Assembly (NCBI GenBank): GCA_031769625.1 | Contig: JAUIMM010000115.1 | Coordinates: 15,546,501 to 15,610,500, forward strand | DNA from: Taudactylus pleione | Lineage: Eukaryota > Chordata > Amphibia > Anura > Myobatrachidae | Length of the DNA stretch: 64,000 bases | Direction of reading: 5' to 3' | The notes under the pieces: generated by a model | Databases searched by the model: none | What the model saw: only the letters and a program-made list of their open reading frames with translations | Told to the model about the DNA's origin: nothing | Part shown: positions 12,515-22,960 of the stretch, one piece after another | How positions within the stretch are numbered: the stretch's first letter is position 1 | Layout of the letters: each line of letters opens with the position of its first letter | Translations under genes and position numbers: made by a program

Positions 12515-14147
12515 CAGTCAGGTGCATAAATATTGGGACATTGACAGAATTTTCAGATTTTGGCCTCTATTCACCACCACAATGGCTTTGAAATGAAACA
12601 AACAAGATGTGATTTAACTGCAGACTTTCAGATTTAATTTGAGGGTAATTACATCCAACTCCGGTGAACGGTGTAGGAATTACAACGGTTTCTATATGTG
12701 CCTCCCACTTTTTAAGGGGCCAAAAGTAATGGGACTATCATCTCAAAAGCTATTTCATGGACAGGTGTGGGCTATTCCCTCATTATTTCATTATCAATTA
12801 AGCAGGTAAATGGTCTGGAGTTGATTCTAGGTGTGACATTTGCATTTGGAATCAGTTGCTGTCGACTCTTAATATGAGATCCAAAGAGCTGTCACTATCA
12901 GTGAAGCAAGCCATCATTAGGCTGAGAAATCAAAACCAACACATCAAAAAGATAGCAAAAACATAAGGTGTGGCCAAATCAACTGTTTGGAACATTGTTA
13001 AAAAGAAAGAACTCACCGGAGAGCTCAGCAAAACCAAAAGACCCAGAAGACCACGGAACACAACTGTGGTGGATGACAGAATTATTTCCCTGGTGAAGAA
13101 AAACCCCTTCACAACAGTTGGCCAAATCAAGAACACTCTCCAGGAGGTAGGTGTATATGTGTCAAAGTCAACAATTAAGAGAAGACTTCACAAGAGTGAA
13201 TATAGAATGTTCACCACACGATGTAAACCATTGGTGAGCCACAAAAACAGGAAGACCAGATTAGAGTTTGCCAAACAACATCTAAAAAAGCCATTACAGT
13301 TCTGGAACAACATCCTATGGACAGATGAGACAAAGATCAACTTGTACCAGAGTGATGGGAAGAGAAGAGTATGGAGAAGGAAAGGAACTGCTCATGATCC
13401 AAAACATACCACCTCATCAGTGAAGCATGGTGGTGGTAGTGTCATGGCGTGGGCATGTATGGCTGCCAATGGAACTGGTTCCCTTGTATTTATTGATGTG
13501 ACTGCTGGCAAAAGCAGCAGAATGAATTCTGAAGTGTTTCAGGCAATATTATATGCTCATATTCAGTCAAATGCTTCAGAACTCATTGGATGGCGTTTCA
13601 CAGTACAGATGGACAATGACCCGAAGCATACTGCAAAAGCAACCAAAGAGTTTTTTAAGGCTAAAAAGTGGAATGTTATGCAATGGCCAAGTCAATCCCC
13701 TGACCTGAATCCGATTGAGCATGCATTTCACTTGATGAAGGGAAAATGCTCCAAGAACAAGCAGGAACTGAACACATTTGCAGTAGAGGCCTGGCAGAGC
13801 ATCACCAGGGATGAAACCCAGCGTCTGGTGATGTCTATGCGTTCCAGACTTCAGGCTGTAATTGCTTGCAAAGGATTTGCAACAAAGTATTAAAAAGTGA
13901 AAGTTAGATTTAGGATTGTTTAGTTTGTCCCATTACTTTTGGCCCCTTAAAAAGTGGGAGGCGCATATAGAAACCGTTGTAATTCCTACACCGTTCACCT
14001 GATTTGGATGTAATTACCATCAAATTAAATCTGAAAGTCTGCAGTTAAAGCACATCTTGTTTGTTTCATTTCAAAGCCATTGTGGTGGTGAATAGGGGCC
14101 AAAATATGAAAATTCTGTCAATGTCCCAATATTTATGCATCTGACTG
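12515..14147 (+). mobile_element. Tc1-like transposon, full length
   Basis: Long inverted terminal repeats of roughly 230 bp (12515-12745 and 13918-14147) begin CAGTCAGGTGCATAAATATT on the left, with the complement (one substitution) ending ...GACTG on the right. Both ends are flanked by TA, the Tc1/mariner target duplication. The 1,633 bp length and the single transposase frame between the repeats fit the family. The two repeats differ at only a few positions by eye, so insertion is fairly recent. Confidence 0.93.
12874..13893 (+). pseudogene. Tc1 transposase, one nonsense codon
   Basis: The frame starts at ATG 12874 (MRSKELSLSVKQ...), the usual N-terminal helix-turn-helix of Tc1 transposases, and is interrupted after 30 codons by TAA at 12964-12966. 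It is then open for 307 further codons from Met 12970 to TAA 13891-13893. Counting from that Met: basic KTKRPRRPR at 21-29 (AT-hook/GRPR-like linker), D119 in ILWTDE, D215 in VQMDND and E250 in SPDLNPIEH, exactly the DD34E spacing. GGGS at 154-157 is the glycine-rich box. Everything but the single stop looks functional. Downstream initiation would lack most of the first DNA-binding helix. Confidence 0.92.
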
Positions 14148-14305
14148 TATATTCAACAATTGCCAAGATAAGTATACAAAGATCATATCCTAAACGCTGC
14201 CAAGATGGTTTATACCTCTAATCCTGCTAAAATAAAAAGATATCATAATGCACAGCTTGATTTTGCCACAATCGCAGCACATCTACATAAAAACTTTCCA
14301 ATTAA

Positions 14306-15182
14306 GGGCTGGATTCAATTAGACGCGAAAATCCGTAATCGGTGAAAAAGTTTTGCCTATTGCCGCTTTTCGCCTGTTTGCGTCTTATCTCCAAATTCAA
14401 TTTCAGGACGTTTTTGCCTAAGTGGAAACTCAATGCACTGAAAACAGGCGGAAAAGTTTCTCTAATGACTGGCAGGCAGAAAAAAAAAGTGCAAAATCTC
14501 TATTTTGGGGTGCAAATGTGGGGAATTGATAAATAACCCTTTGAACACCCTCCCAAAGGACAAATCAGCCAAAAAAAAAAAAAATGATCTCAGAACACCC
14601 CAAAAAAGAATTGTAATTTTTGGGGCGAAATTGAAAAAAGTCGGAGGACAAGGATAAAAACTAGCGAAATGGTGGGCTGTATGGATGGGGCAGGTGTTTT
14701 TAGGATTGCAGGTGCATGCAGCAGTTGGATTTTTCACATTTTTTAAAAGTTCACTTTAGAGACACAGAAATATGCTAGCACCCATTTTCAAGTACCCCAA
14801 ATTCTAGTGGACTATTTATTTTAACCAAAAAATACTGTTTTCTATCATTCTTCACCACTTTTACAAATACAGTATGCTTCTAGAAAGCATTTAACACAAC
14901 TTAAGGACACAAAGTACGTTTATTAGGGCTAATAGTACACATCTGTAATGATTTCCAGTGTCAGTGCATCCTTTTTTGGGGTACAGACTGATTCCCCCAA
15001 TTTATTCAGTACTTTCTGTCTGTTATGCATTCGCCTATTTGCGTTTTCGCCTGTTCTGTAATTGAATAGGGTGAAATGTGGGGATGCGCATGCCGCGAAT
15101 TCATGTCCCAAACAGGCGAATGCGGCGGAAAGTACAATAGGCGAAAAGTATCCGACTTTTCGTGGCTAATTGAATACAGGCC
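14306..15182. mobile_element. MITE of GGGC..ATTCAATT family with TAA duplication
   Basis: Ends are GGGCTGGATTCAATTAG and, from the right, GGCCTGTATTCAATTAG, flanked by TAA on both sides (14303-14305 and 15183-15185). A 3 bp TAA duplication is the PIF/Harbinger signature. The interior is the reverse of the copies at 6.86 and 46.6 kb (ctagcacccattttcaagta here, gtacttgaaaatgggtgctag there). Length is 877 bp. No coding region was recognised. Confidence 0.82.
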
Positions 15183-15339
15183 TAAGTTGGTCTTTAAGGC
15201 CACGCGTTTTTTCTCTTTTTAGCACTAATGACTAGATGCTCCGTTACATCCGTATACACGGTCCAATTGCGTGTTTCTTCCACTTTTATAGCACAGTCTT
15301 TGTTCCATTCTTCTCAGGCCTTTCAAGTCCATATCTTTT

Positions 15340-15810
15340 TGAGTATTAGACCAAAGAGATCATGTAGTGTAGAAAAAGAGCAATGGCTGCTATAACTGCA
15401 CAGGGTGCACTAAGTGTCGGCATATGATTGATCAAATGTTTTTTCATCCTCACAATGGACATAAATATCTTATTTGACATGTATTAACATGTAGCAGTAC
15501 CTTTGTAATTTATTTAATCAAGTGCCCTTTTGGGTTATGTTATATTGAGAAGACCATACGTTCCTTTAAGGAGCGTATGGCCCTCCACAGACCAGCCATT
15601 AGAGAAGCAGTAGTTGGAAAAGTATCGGAACAGCCTGTAGCGAGGCACTTCACTGAATTTTGGCAGTCTCTCTTGTCTTAGACACATTATAATAGATCAG
15701 GTTTCAGAAGATAAGCGAGGGGGGGACAGACATAAAAAACTCCTCCAGTAGAAGTAAAAATGGATCGATTTGTTCGATATGGCCTTAATGACCAACTTAA
15801 TTGGAATCTT
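15340..15810 (+). pseudogene. Penelope-like element GIY-YIG endonuclease remnant
   Basis: The plus strand reads, with a stop and small shifts, a Penelope C-terminal region. A cysteine/histidine stretch (GCTKCRHMIDQMFFHPHNGH) is followed by TCSSTFVIYLIKCPFGLCYI, where the family has YxIxCPCGLxYVGxT, then SFKERMALHRPAIRE (the family's RxxEH region) and PVARHFTEF. The downstream piece DRHKKLLQ...W..L matches the family's terminal RGGDRxKxLLQxExxWI. The CPCG second cysteine is changed to F. The reverse transcriptase part is not present. Confidence 0.72.
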
Positions 15811-15862
15811 TTTATGTAGATGTGCAGTGATTGTAGCAAAATCTTCGAAGTCCATAGGGGAG

Positions 15863-16243
15863 ACACTTTTGGACAGCTCCACAGTAGAAGCCAAAAGGCA
15901 CCTGTATCTGTTATTATGTTTTGGGCCAGTAATGTGCGGTCAGGTGAGGAAGGTTAGCAAAGCCTTTCTTGTTATACTTTGGTATACTCCAGAGTTTTGA
16001 CTATAAAAATTTATCTTTATATAGTCAAAACTCTGAAGTAAAAAGTGTATGGCAGGTTAGGCACTGCCTCCCCTGTCTACCTTTCTTCTTCAGGGTCCAT
16101 AAGGTTCCAGAGGGGAGACAATGGGGTGTATGAGGTGGTTAGAACTGGGCACCAACAGCTAACACTTTACATGCCCCAGGATGCTCCGGTCCTTCCCCCC
16201 TATACCCAGCCCACAGCCTGAGGCAATTCAGTTTTGTCAAAAA
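15863..16243. repeat. DIRS inverted terminal repeat, downstream copy
   Basis: It matches the complement of 21207-21589 with scattered substitutions and short indels, from acacttttggacagctcc to caattcagttttg. It contains a smaller palindrome (gagttttgac...gtcaaaactc, 15991-16033). The downstream DIRS terminus lies here because the genes are on the minus strand. Confidence 0.88.
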
Positions 16244-16501
16244 GCCCAAGGCAGGAGCAAGATAAGACAGAAGGAAGACTGGTACACTTAAGAATCACAC
16301 TCTCACACAGCAGATAAGGAAACCAGTAACCAAGAGAAGAAACCCATAGAAGCCAGGTGCATCAGGGTGGGCACCCTGTGGACCCTATGGATTTCAAAGA
16401 TAGAGAGATAACAAAGGTAAGTCTACCATAACTCTCTTTTTCTTCTTCAGGGTCCATAGGGCTCCACAGGGGAGACAATGGGGATGTCCAAAAGCAGTTG
16501 T

Positions 16502-17530
16502 TCAAGGGCGGGGATGCTCCTGAGAGGCAAATGTATCAAAGGCATAGAACCTAAGAAAGGTGTGGACAGAATACCATGTGGCCGCCTTGCATAGTTGTTC
16601 GGCAGATGCGCCACGGCGGACCGCCCACTTGGGACCCACAGAGCGAGTAGAATGAGCAGGCATTGTCCTGATGAAAGATCAGAAATGGAGAGCAACAAGA
16701 GAGCACCCCCAATTCTGACACCATATGGGCAGACGAGATAGCCAGAAGAAAGAGTCTTTGCAGTGAACCATTTGACATCTACTGATTCCAGGGGTTCAAA
16801 TGGAGGTTCCTGAATTGCATGGAGAACCTCTGACAAATCCCACGGAGCCACTGGAGGGACAAATGGAGGTTGAATAAGGAGGACACCCTGAAGGAAGGTG
16901 TGAACATCTGGCAGTGGAGCAATTCTGTGCTGTAACCAGATGGACAGAGCAGAGACGTGCACTTTCTAAGAGGCCAGGCTGAGTCCGTGATCCAATCCAG
17001 CTTGAAGAAAGGCAAGGATTCGAGAAACCCGAAAAACCAGAGGGTCATAGCTTCTGGTAGCACACCAGCGTAAGTATGTATGCCACACCCGGAGATGGAT
17101 CCAGGCAGAGGCCAGCTTATGTGCTCTGAGCATGGTCTGGACCACAGAGAGAGAGAGAATTTGAACCTTAGGGGAGGGATGTCTCAAGAGCCATGCTGTC
17201 AAAGACAAATGGGTCAGGATGTAGATAGGGACCGTTGAGACAACAGATCTGGTCATTGAGGAAGTGGGAAAGGAGCATTTATGCAGAGATTCAGAAGATC
17301 GGAGTACCAATGGTGTCTGGGCCAAGCCAGAGCTACTAACAGGACAGTGCCCCTGTCTTGTTTTAATTTCCGAAGCACCCGAGGAAGAAGTGAGACTGGA
17401 GGGAAGAGGTACGCCAGATGGAAGGTCCACTTCACTGACAAGGCATCTATGAAGGCTGCTTCGGGGTCCCTTGTCCAAGACCTGTACACCGGAAGCTTGT
17501 GGTTGTGTTGTGAGGCCATGAGGTCCACGT
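16502..17530 (-). pseudogene. DIRS tyrosine recombinase (with end of RNase H region)
   Basis: At 17528 the frame reads DLMASQHNHKLPVYRSW, the typical end of the RNase H/connection region in DIRS. Frameshifted pieces then give the recombinase: a helical core-binding region (HLRVWHTYLRWC ~17080, LAFLQAGLDHGLSLAS ~16970), PPFEPLESVDVKWFTAKTL at ~16780, AISSAHMVSELGVLSC at ~16740 where the first catalytic Arg is expected (family SARRVSEL; here H-M replaces R-R), and a C-terminal KAATWYSVHTFLRFYAFDTF ending in TGA 16502-16504. The altered Arg position and the shifts argue against activity. DIRS integrates with this enzyme instead of an integrase. Confidence 0.75.
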
Positions 17531-17586
17531 CCGGTAGTCCCCAATTTGTCCACTAGGAGCTGAAAGACTTCTGGGTGTAGAGACCA

Positions 17587-17826
17587 CTACCCGACATGCA
17601 CGTCATGACAGCTGAGGTAATCCACTTCCCAATTGAGAATCACCGGGATGAACATCACGGAGATGGCCGGGAGATGACGTGTCACTTCTGCCATTGCCGA
17701 CCGACTGCGAGTACCTCTCTGGTGATTGAGGTAGGCCACCGCCGGGGCGTTGTCGGACTGTACTTGTACTAGCCTGCCCTGAAGGATGTGCGAGGGCTCT
17801 GTAGATGATTTGGAGCTCCAGTACAT
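17587..17826 (-). pseudogene. DIRS RNase H-like fragment
   Basis: The motif VQSDNAPAVAYLNHQRGTRS corresponds to the family's RSDNxxAVAYINxQGGTRS box, followed by VTRHLPAISVMFIPVILNWEVDYLS, the family's HxPGxxNxxADxLSR segment. It sits between the reverse transcriptase and recombinase pieces as expected. A short frame break separates it from the RT at ~17850. Confidence 0.75.
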
Positions 17827-17863
17827 TGATTAGTAAGACCCCCTCAATGGGAGTATAACGGCC

Positions 17864-18739
17864 CTAGAAGGAGTGTTGACCGGTCACTACGTCCCAACCA
17901 TGGAGGCTTGAGTCCGTGATGAGGAGCACCCAATCCGGGATCCAGAAGGGGCGACCCTTCTTTAAGTGGGACGTCTGTAACCTCCAGGAGAGGGATATGC
18001 AAACTTCCGGAGAGAGGACCATTGTCTTGGATTTGATCAGATGGGGAAGCCCATTCCACCTGGAGAGGATTAGGTGTTGTAGGGGCCTGGAGTGGAACTG
18101 AGCGAACTCCACCATGTCAAAGGTGGATACCATGGACCCCAAGGTCTGCATTACTGAGTGAATTGACACTCGGCGACTGTGGAGTAACCTGCGCACTTGT
18201 TGCTGCAGTGCAGAGATTTTGTCTGCTGGCAAGAAGATTTTCTGAACTTGAGAATCCACAAGGGCTCCCAGATGTACCATCCTTTGAGAAGGGGTCAGGG
18301 AAGACTTTTTCCAGTTGATTAACCAGCCGTGTGTTTGTAGAAAGGCAGTAGTAATCTGAAGATGGCAGTGAAGGACTTCTGGTGAGTATGCTAATATCAA
18401 GAAGTCATCCAAGTATGGGAGTAGTCTGACCCCCCGGGCCGCCATAATTGCCATGATCTTTGTAAAGATCTGCAGAGCTGTAGAAAGCCCAAAAGGCAGT
18501 GCTTGAAATTGGAAATGTTGCTGTAGAACAACAAACCTTAGATATTGCTGATGAGAGGGCGCTATAGGTACATGCATGTAAGTGTCCTGAATGTCCAGAG
18601 ACACCATAAATTCCCAAGTTTCCATAGCTAGGATAATAGAGTGGAGTGTTTCCATACGAAACCTTGGTACCCTGATAAACTTGTTCAGAGACTTGAGATT
18701 GAGGATAGGCTGATGAGACCCCTTGGGCTTCTGAACCAA
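17864..18739 (-). CDS. DIRS reverse transcriptase domain
   Basis: An open 291-codon frame. From its first Met: VQKPKG at 2-7 and LNLKSLNKFI at 13-22 (fingers), SLDIQDTYMHVPI at 47-59 (first catalytic Asp region; family SLDLKDAYxHVPI), LPFGLSTALQIFTK at 81-94, YLDDFLI at 109-115 (catalytic DD), then WLINWKKSSL and HLGALVDS. The Met is a convenience: coding similarity begins further upstream in another frame (18960-18770), so the true polyprotein start is lost. The tail from ~residue 250 enters the RNase H region. It is the longest intact part of this DIRS copy. Confidence 0.85.
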   Translation of the reverse strand: MVQKPKGSHQPILNLKSLNKFIRVPRFRMETLHSIILAMETWEFMVSLDIQDTYMHVPIAPSHQQYLRFVVLQQHFQFQALPFGLSTALQIFTKIMAIMAARGVRLLPYLDDFLILAYSPEVLHCHLQITTAFLQTHGWLINWKKSSLTPSQRMVHLGALVDSQVQKIFLPADKISALQQQVRRLLHSRRVSIHSVMQTLGSMVSTFDMVEFAQFHSRPLQHLILSRWNGLPHLIKSKTMVLSPEVCISLSWRLQTSHLKKGRPFWIPDWVLLITDSSLHGWDVVTGQHSF

Positions 18740-18984
18740 GAAAAGGGTAGAGTAATAACCCTTCCCTCGCTATGATGACGGGACTGGAATATTACCCCCG
18801 CGTGCAGCAAGAGCTGAATGGCCTTCTGTAGGAGCAGGGCTTTGCTCGGGTCTGATGGTGGGCTTGTGTAAAAGAAATGCTGGGGGGGCCATACCAGGAA
18901 TGAGAGGGCTTACCCGTGAGAGACCACTTCTTGTACCCAGGGATCTGTGGTGGTCTGACATCAGAATTGGGCAAACTGAAGAAG

Positions 18985-19371
18985 TCAGCCTCCCACCCTG
19001 GGATCCCCCAGGGGGAGGCCTGCCCTGTTAGGCTGAAGGTTTGTCCTTGGATTTGGCAGCTGGACGTCTAGTAGCCCAGGCCTGTTTGGTCCTGGGCTTT
19101 GAGGCCTTTGTGGAAGCCAACAGCCATTGAAAGGACTGATCTTTAGCTTTTCCTGGGGATAAAAGGATATATAGTTCCCCAACAGCTGGAGTGTCAAGGT
19201 TAGCCAACACTGCTCTAGAGCATCTGCCCAGCTCTCAATTGCTGGACTAGTAATAGCTCCTGTAAAAGAATACACAGATTTGAGGCAAGCTTCAATCCTA
19301 CTATCTTGCGTCACCTTTAGGGAGGATGCCGTAGGTATAGGTAAAGTAGAGCTTTTTACCAGACATGTCAC
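18985..19371 (-). pseudogene. DIRS gag-like fragment
   Basis: A 128-codon frame containing DSRIEACLKSVYSFTGAITSPAIESWADALEQCW, a helical segment typical of the first DIRS frame, followed by a Pro/Arg-rich tail. The upstream part of the frame is disrupted before the MITE at 19725-20153. Function would be nucleic-acid packaging; that is family knowledge, not visible here. Confidence 0.5.
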
Positions 19372-19724
19372 GTGGGAATCTACAGCTGGGGGAACTTCCC
19401 ATTTAGCACAATCTGCCGCTGGAATAGAATAAAAAGAAACCAGGCATTTTAACAGCTGAAACTGTTTACCTTGTGTATTCCAGGTTCAGAAAGCTGATCA
19501 AAGTGAGGAAATTACACCAAAACCACTTTCTGTCACTTAAAGAGTGGCTCTTTTGCCTTAGGAATGGGCTCTACATCTTCTATTTGAAGAATTGATTTTA
19601 CAGTCCTCACTAGTGCAGGTACATTCAATTTAGACTGAAGCTTCTCACCCGAGGGGGACTCAATGAGAGAGAGAGATCTGCATTTTCTGCCTCTTTAGAC
19701 GATATCTCAGAATCTGAGCACTGT

Positions 19725-20153
19725 GGGCCTGATTCAGACAAGCTCACAAGCGCTATGCGCTCACAAGCGGGTCGATGGTCGATGTTGATCGACAGCTCGC
19801 CCCGTTTGGTAGGCGGGCCGGAGGGGGGGGGGTTTGGCTGGCCAAACAGAGGCATTTCCGAAGGAATGCCTGCCATTTGCGGGTGTCCCCACTGACATCA
19901 CGAATGATGTCAGTGGTGAGCTTCCGGCTCTATTAGAGCCGGAAGCTCACTGGGGCTTGCGATGGACGAGACCCTACCACAAGGGTCTCGTTGCAAGCTC
20001 GATGGTCGCGACCATCGCGACCATCCTCTGGCCGCTCGCTAAAGCTGTGGGTGGTCACCCTGCTGCGGGCAGGAGGCCAAACGAAAAAAAACATGCAGCC
20101 GCCCTAATTCAGAGCGAGCACTTGGTTTTTGCAAGCGCCTCTGAATCAGGCCC
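19725..20153. mobile_element. Hairpin-chain Harbinger MITE, TGT duplication, nested in DIRS
   Basis: Ends gggcctgattcag and, from the right, gggcctgattcag, flanked by tgt on both sides (19722-19724 and 20154-20156). The interior is a series of short palindromes, e.g. gtgagcttccggctct / agagccggaagctcac (19916-19950, perfect 16 bp arms) and ctgacatca / tgatgtcag (19892-19914, with a gap). It lies inside the DIRS gag region, so it is younger than the DIRS copy. Confidence 0.9.
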
Positions 20154-21206
20154 TGTGAGTGTAGCACAGCACGCTTTGTAGTTTTACTAGGTAACGGCCT
20201 CTCACTTTGCAAAAGTTGTTGAAAGGCTGTAGAAGTAGCTGCTAGACAATGCACTGAGGTAGAGAGCATGTCTATCCATGGAGGCATAGGAGTTACTGGC
20301 ATCGCTAGGTGTACCTGTTGTGGCAATCCCATAGGCAGAGCTACCGCAAGCATGCAACAAACACAGTATTTGACAGCCTTCACAAATACAGGTAGATGTG
20401 AAGTACAGTGAACCCCCTATACACCAGTATCCCAGGATTAATGTGAAAGAAAGGGAAAGGTACAATATAAACTGACAGTAGAGAGAAAAATGGACAGCAG
20501 AGCTAGCACAAGTCACATACAGTGCAGAGTATAAAATTAACTGCAATGGGCACTAGATTCAACTACACAGACCGCAGTGGCTGGTAGGATAAAGTGCTAT
20601 ATAACCTGGCTCCTAGGAGAGGTATACATGGAGACTGGACCCAGCATTCCCGAATACCTGTGGCTGCTGAAGAAAATGGCTGCCATGGGTCTCTGAGGGG
20701 GTGGAGGGTGAAGGAGGAGCAGCTCAGAGGTGCCTTGAGCTGGGGGAGGGGCCGCAGGGAGAGATCTGACCTCTCCTATGCTGATATCTACCGCCAGTTC
20801 CCTGGCCTCTTATAACCTGCGCCAGTAAAGTTAGCCCTGGTGGTCTAGTGGAGTCCCGGACAGACTGGTGTCCACATCAGCACCTCAGGTCTGTCTCCAG
20901 AGACCGAAGGTAGGACTACGTTAAAGACGCAGATTCCCGTAAGTGGGAACCCACTGTACATGCCCCCGTGTCCCAGCTGCTGTCTGGGGTCCTCCCCTGG
21001 AGCCACACTGGCTAGGCCTCCGGTGCCTCGCCATAAGTACTGAGCCGATGACTGGAGTTGTGGTGGAGCAGCAGCGCTGGAGTCTAGAGGACTGTCTAGT
21101 GCTGCTTGCTCTGCCAGTAAAAAATAAATAAAAGAAAACAAAAGAAAGGTTGGGCTGTTTAAAAGCAGCACCACTGTTTGAATGGTGAACCAGCTCCTGC
21201 CGACAC
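20154..21206. other. DIRS 5' interior, no clean frame
   Basis: Between the MITE and the upstream terminal repeat. It should hold the start of the DIRS gag frame, but only short broken frames are seen. Confidence 0.45.
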
Positions 21207-21589
21207 CAACGAAAAACTGAATTGCCTCAGGCTGTGGGTGGGGTATAGGGGAGAAGGACCGGAGTATCTTGGGTCATGTAAAGCTTTAGCTGTTGGTGCC
21301 AAGTTCTAACCACCTCCTACACCCCATTGTCTCCCCTGTGGAGCCGTATGGATCTTGAAGAAGAAAGGTAGAAAGGGGAGGCAGTGCCTCACCTGCCATG
21401 CACTTTTTACTCCAGAGTTTTGACTATTTAAAAAGATAAATATTTTTATAGTCTAAACGCTGAAGTATACTCAAGTATGACAGGAAAGGCTCTGCTAACC
21501 TTCCTCACCTGACCACACATTACTGGCCCAAAGCATAATAATGAATGCAGTTGCCTTCTGGCTTCTACTGTGGAGCTGTCCAAAAGTGT
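21207..21589. repeat. DIRS inverted terminal repeat, upstream copy
   Basis: Complement of 15863-16243, sharing gaattgcctcaggctgtggg, ccattgtctcccctgtgg and gagctgtccaaaagtgt. Similarity stops at 21589, beyond which the flanks differ from those at 15862. Confidence 0.88.
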
Positions 21590-21694
21590 ATTATTTTGGC
21601 TGGATATACAGTATATGATCTAATTTGTTTCATTAGAGGAAAGCAGAGTTAACACTGGTAGCTATATCACCCATTCAAATATATCTATTGTGCA

Positions 21695-21996
21695 TCGCCG
21701 GGTGTGTACAGCGCATATGTCTATGAACATCGTCGTTCACAGACATATCCAGTCTACTGTGCAGCACAGCAGATAGCCGATATATCTGAAAGATACAGTA
21801 TATCGGTCATCTGCTGGGGTGTTCAGGCAACCCACCGATCGCCCGTACACATGCTGCGGGACCCGGTGGTGATTGACAGCTCAACTGGGGGTGGTGGCGA
21901 TTTTATGCCCGCCCATTTGAGCTGTGAAGCCCGGCACATCGGGCATACGAATTGATGTGTATACACTTACCAATCATCAGACCTAGTGTGTACCCA
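21695..21996. mobile_element. Possible MITE, ends weakly matched
   Basis: Left gccgggtgtgtac and, from the right, gctgggtacacac resemble each other and the ends of the MITE at 25.3 kb (agctgggcatacacg). Interior inverted pieces (agacatat / atatgtct) are present. No convincing target duplication was found. Confidence 0.35.
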
Positions 21997-21999
21997 GCT

Positions 22000-22539
22000 A
22001 AAGGTCTCTCCTCTATGTCCCATTGTTCTGCTTGGGGCCACTTTGCAAGAGCTCCTCACCCAGGAGTAGTTCAAGGGGTAGGCTGGCAGGGCCATTGCCC
22101 AGGGTTCAGGCAACCCGTTGACACCATCTGGTCTAATGGGACCCATCTTCAGCCACATGGATGTAAGTGGAGACTGTAAACGTAATCCTCCATTCTCTTC
22201 CCAGAATGCTGGGTACGATGGCATAAAGCATGGGTGCGCGGTGAGAGAGAGGAGCCGTGCACATCGACGTCCTGCATGTCTTCTGCAGAGTCAACCCCCC
22301 ATGTTCCTCATCCACACTCTGGACACTGGGACTGTAAATGAGCCACTGTGGAATTGTTAGAATCATTTGTGATTCGACAGGGCCCGGTGGGAGATCATTG
22401 TGCCATGCTTTCACAGACTTTCCAGTGGCTACTCAGAACCGCCCTGTTGGATTCTTCTGTAAAAGACTAAGTTATTAATTTGAAATATAATTTATAGTAA
22501 TAGTGTAGGGTAATTTATAGTAATAGTGTAGGGGGAATC
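22000..22539. other. No gene seen
   Basis: Short open frames on both strands overlap each other and carry no recognised motif. A short direct repeat (gtaatttatagtaatagtgtaggg) lies near 22490-22535. Confidence 0.4.
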
Positions 22540-22960
22540 GGTATGAAATATCCCCAGCCGCATGGCCGGCGGTTCGATTCCCGGCATTGGCATGCCGACA
22601 GAAGCAGAGTTCCCGGCAGTGGAAGCCCGACAGAGCTGGAAATCCCAATCGTCCTTCAGGTAAGTATAACCTAACCCACTAACCCTCCTTAGGGGTGCCT
22701 AACCCTAACCTCCCCCCCAAGTGCCTAACCCTAATCCCCCCTCAAAGTGCCTAACCCCCCCTTCTCCGCTGCCTAAACCTAAGTCCCCCTAGGGGGGTGC
22801 CTAACCCTAAGTCCCCCCCGGTGGTGCCTAACCCTCCCTCCCCCTAACCTAACCCTCCCGGGGGGGAGCCTAACCCCAAGTCCCCCCCGGGTGCCCTAAA
22901 CCTAACCCTTCCCCCCGGGGGCTGTCCGCTCGCGGCGCCCGGCATCCCGACAATCGGGAT
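22540..22960. repeat. Dispersed repeat with CCTAA-type minisatellite, copy 2
   Basis: Palindromic gc-rich start (gccggcggttcgattcccggc), ccgacag units, caggtaagtataacc, then irregular cctaaccctaa / gtgcctaacccc units to ~22920 and a closing gc-rich part with cccgacaatcggga. Same architecture as the repeats at 3.6 and 40.1 kb. The ggttcgattcc block resembles a tRNA B-box but has no cloverleaf around it. Confidence 0.65.

Larger units (their letters stand above)
15863..21589 (-). mobile_element. DIRS retrotransposon, full length, coding on minus strand
   Basis: Inverted terminal repeats of ~380 bp begin acacttttggacagctcc at 15863 and end with the complement at 21589. Between them, on the minus strand, lie a gag-like frame, a reverse transcriptase with YLDD, an RNase H-like region and a tyrosine recombinase, which is the DIRS gene order. 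Without the nested MITE the element is ~5.3 kb, normal for the group. A block cttcttcagggtccatagg from inside the terminal repeat is repeated at 16443-16490 next to the recombinase end, a possible internal complementary region used for circular intermediates. Several frameshifts suggest it is inactive. Confidence 0.88.

Noticed and set aside
16447..19876. A set of host genes suggested by several 60-195 codon frames
   Set aside because: All fit one DIRS element (RT, RNase H, recombinase, gag pieces) or are antisense shadows of it.
22560..22590. tRNA B-box-like ggttcgattcc
   Set aside because: No A-box or cloverleaf around it; it lies within the palindromic part of a dispersed repeat.
22680..22920. 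Interstitial telomere
   Set aside because: Units are irregular cctaacccc/gtgcctaaccc, not exact TTAGGG, and the same structure recurs at 3.6 and 40.1 kb with non-telomeric flanks.
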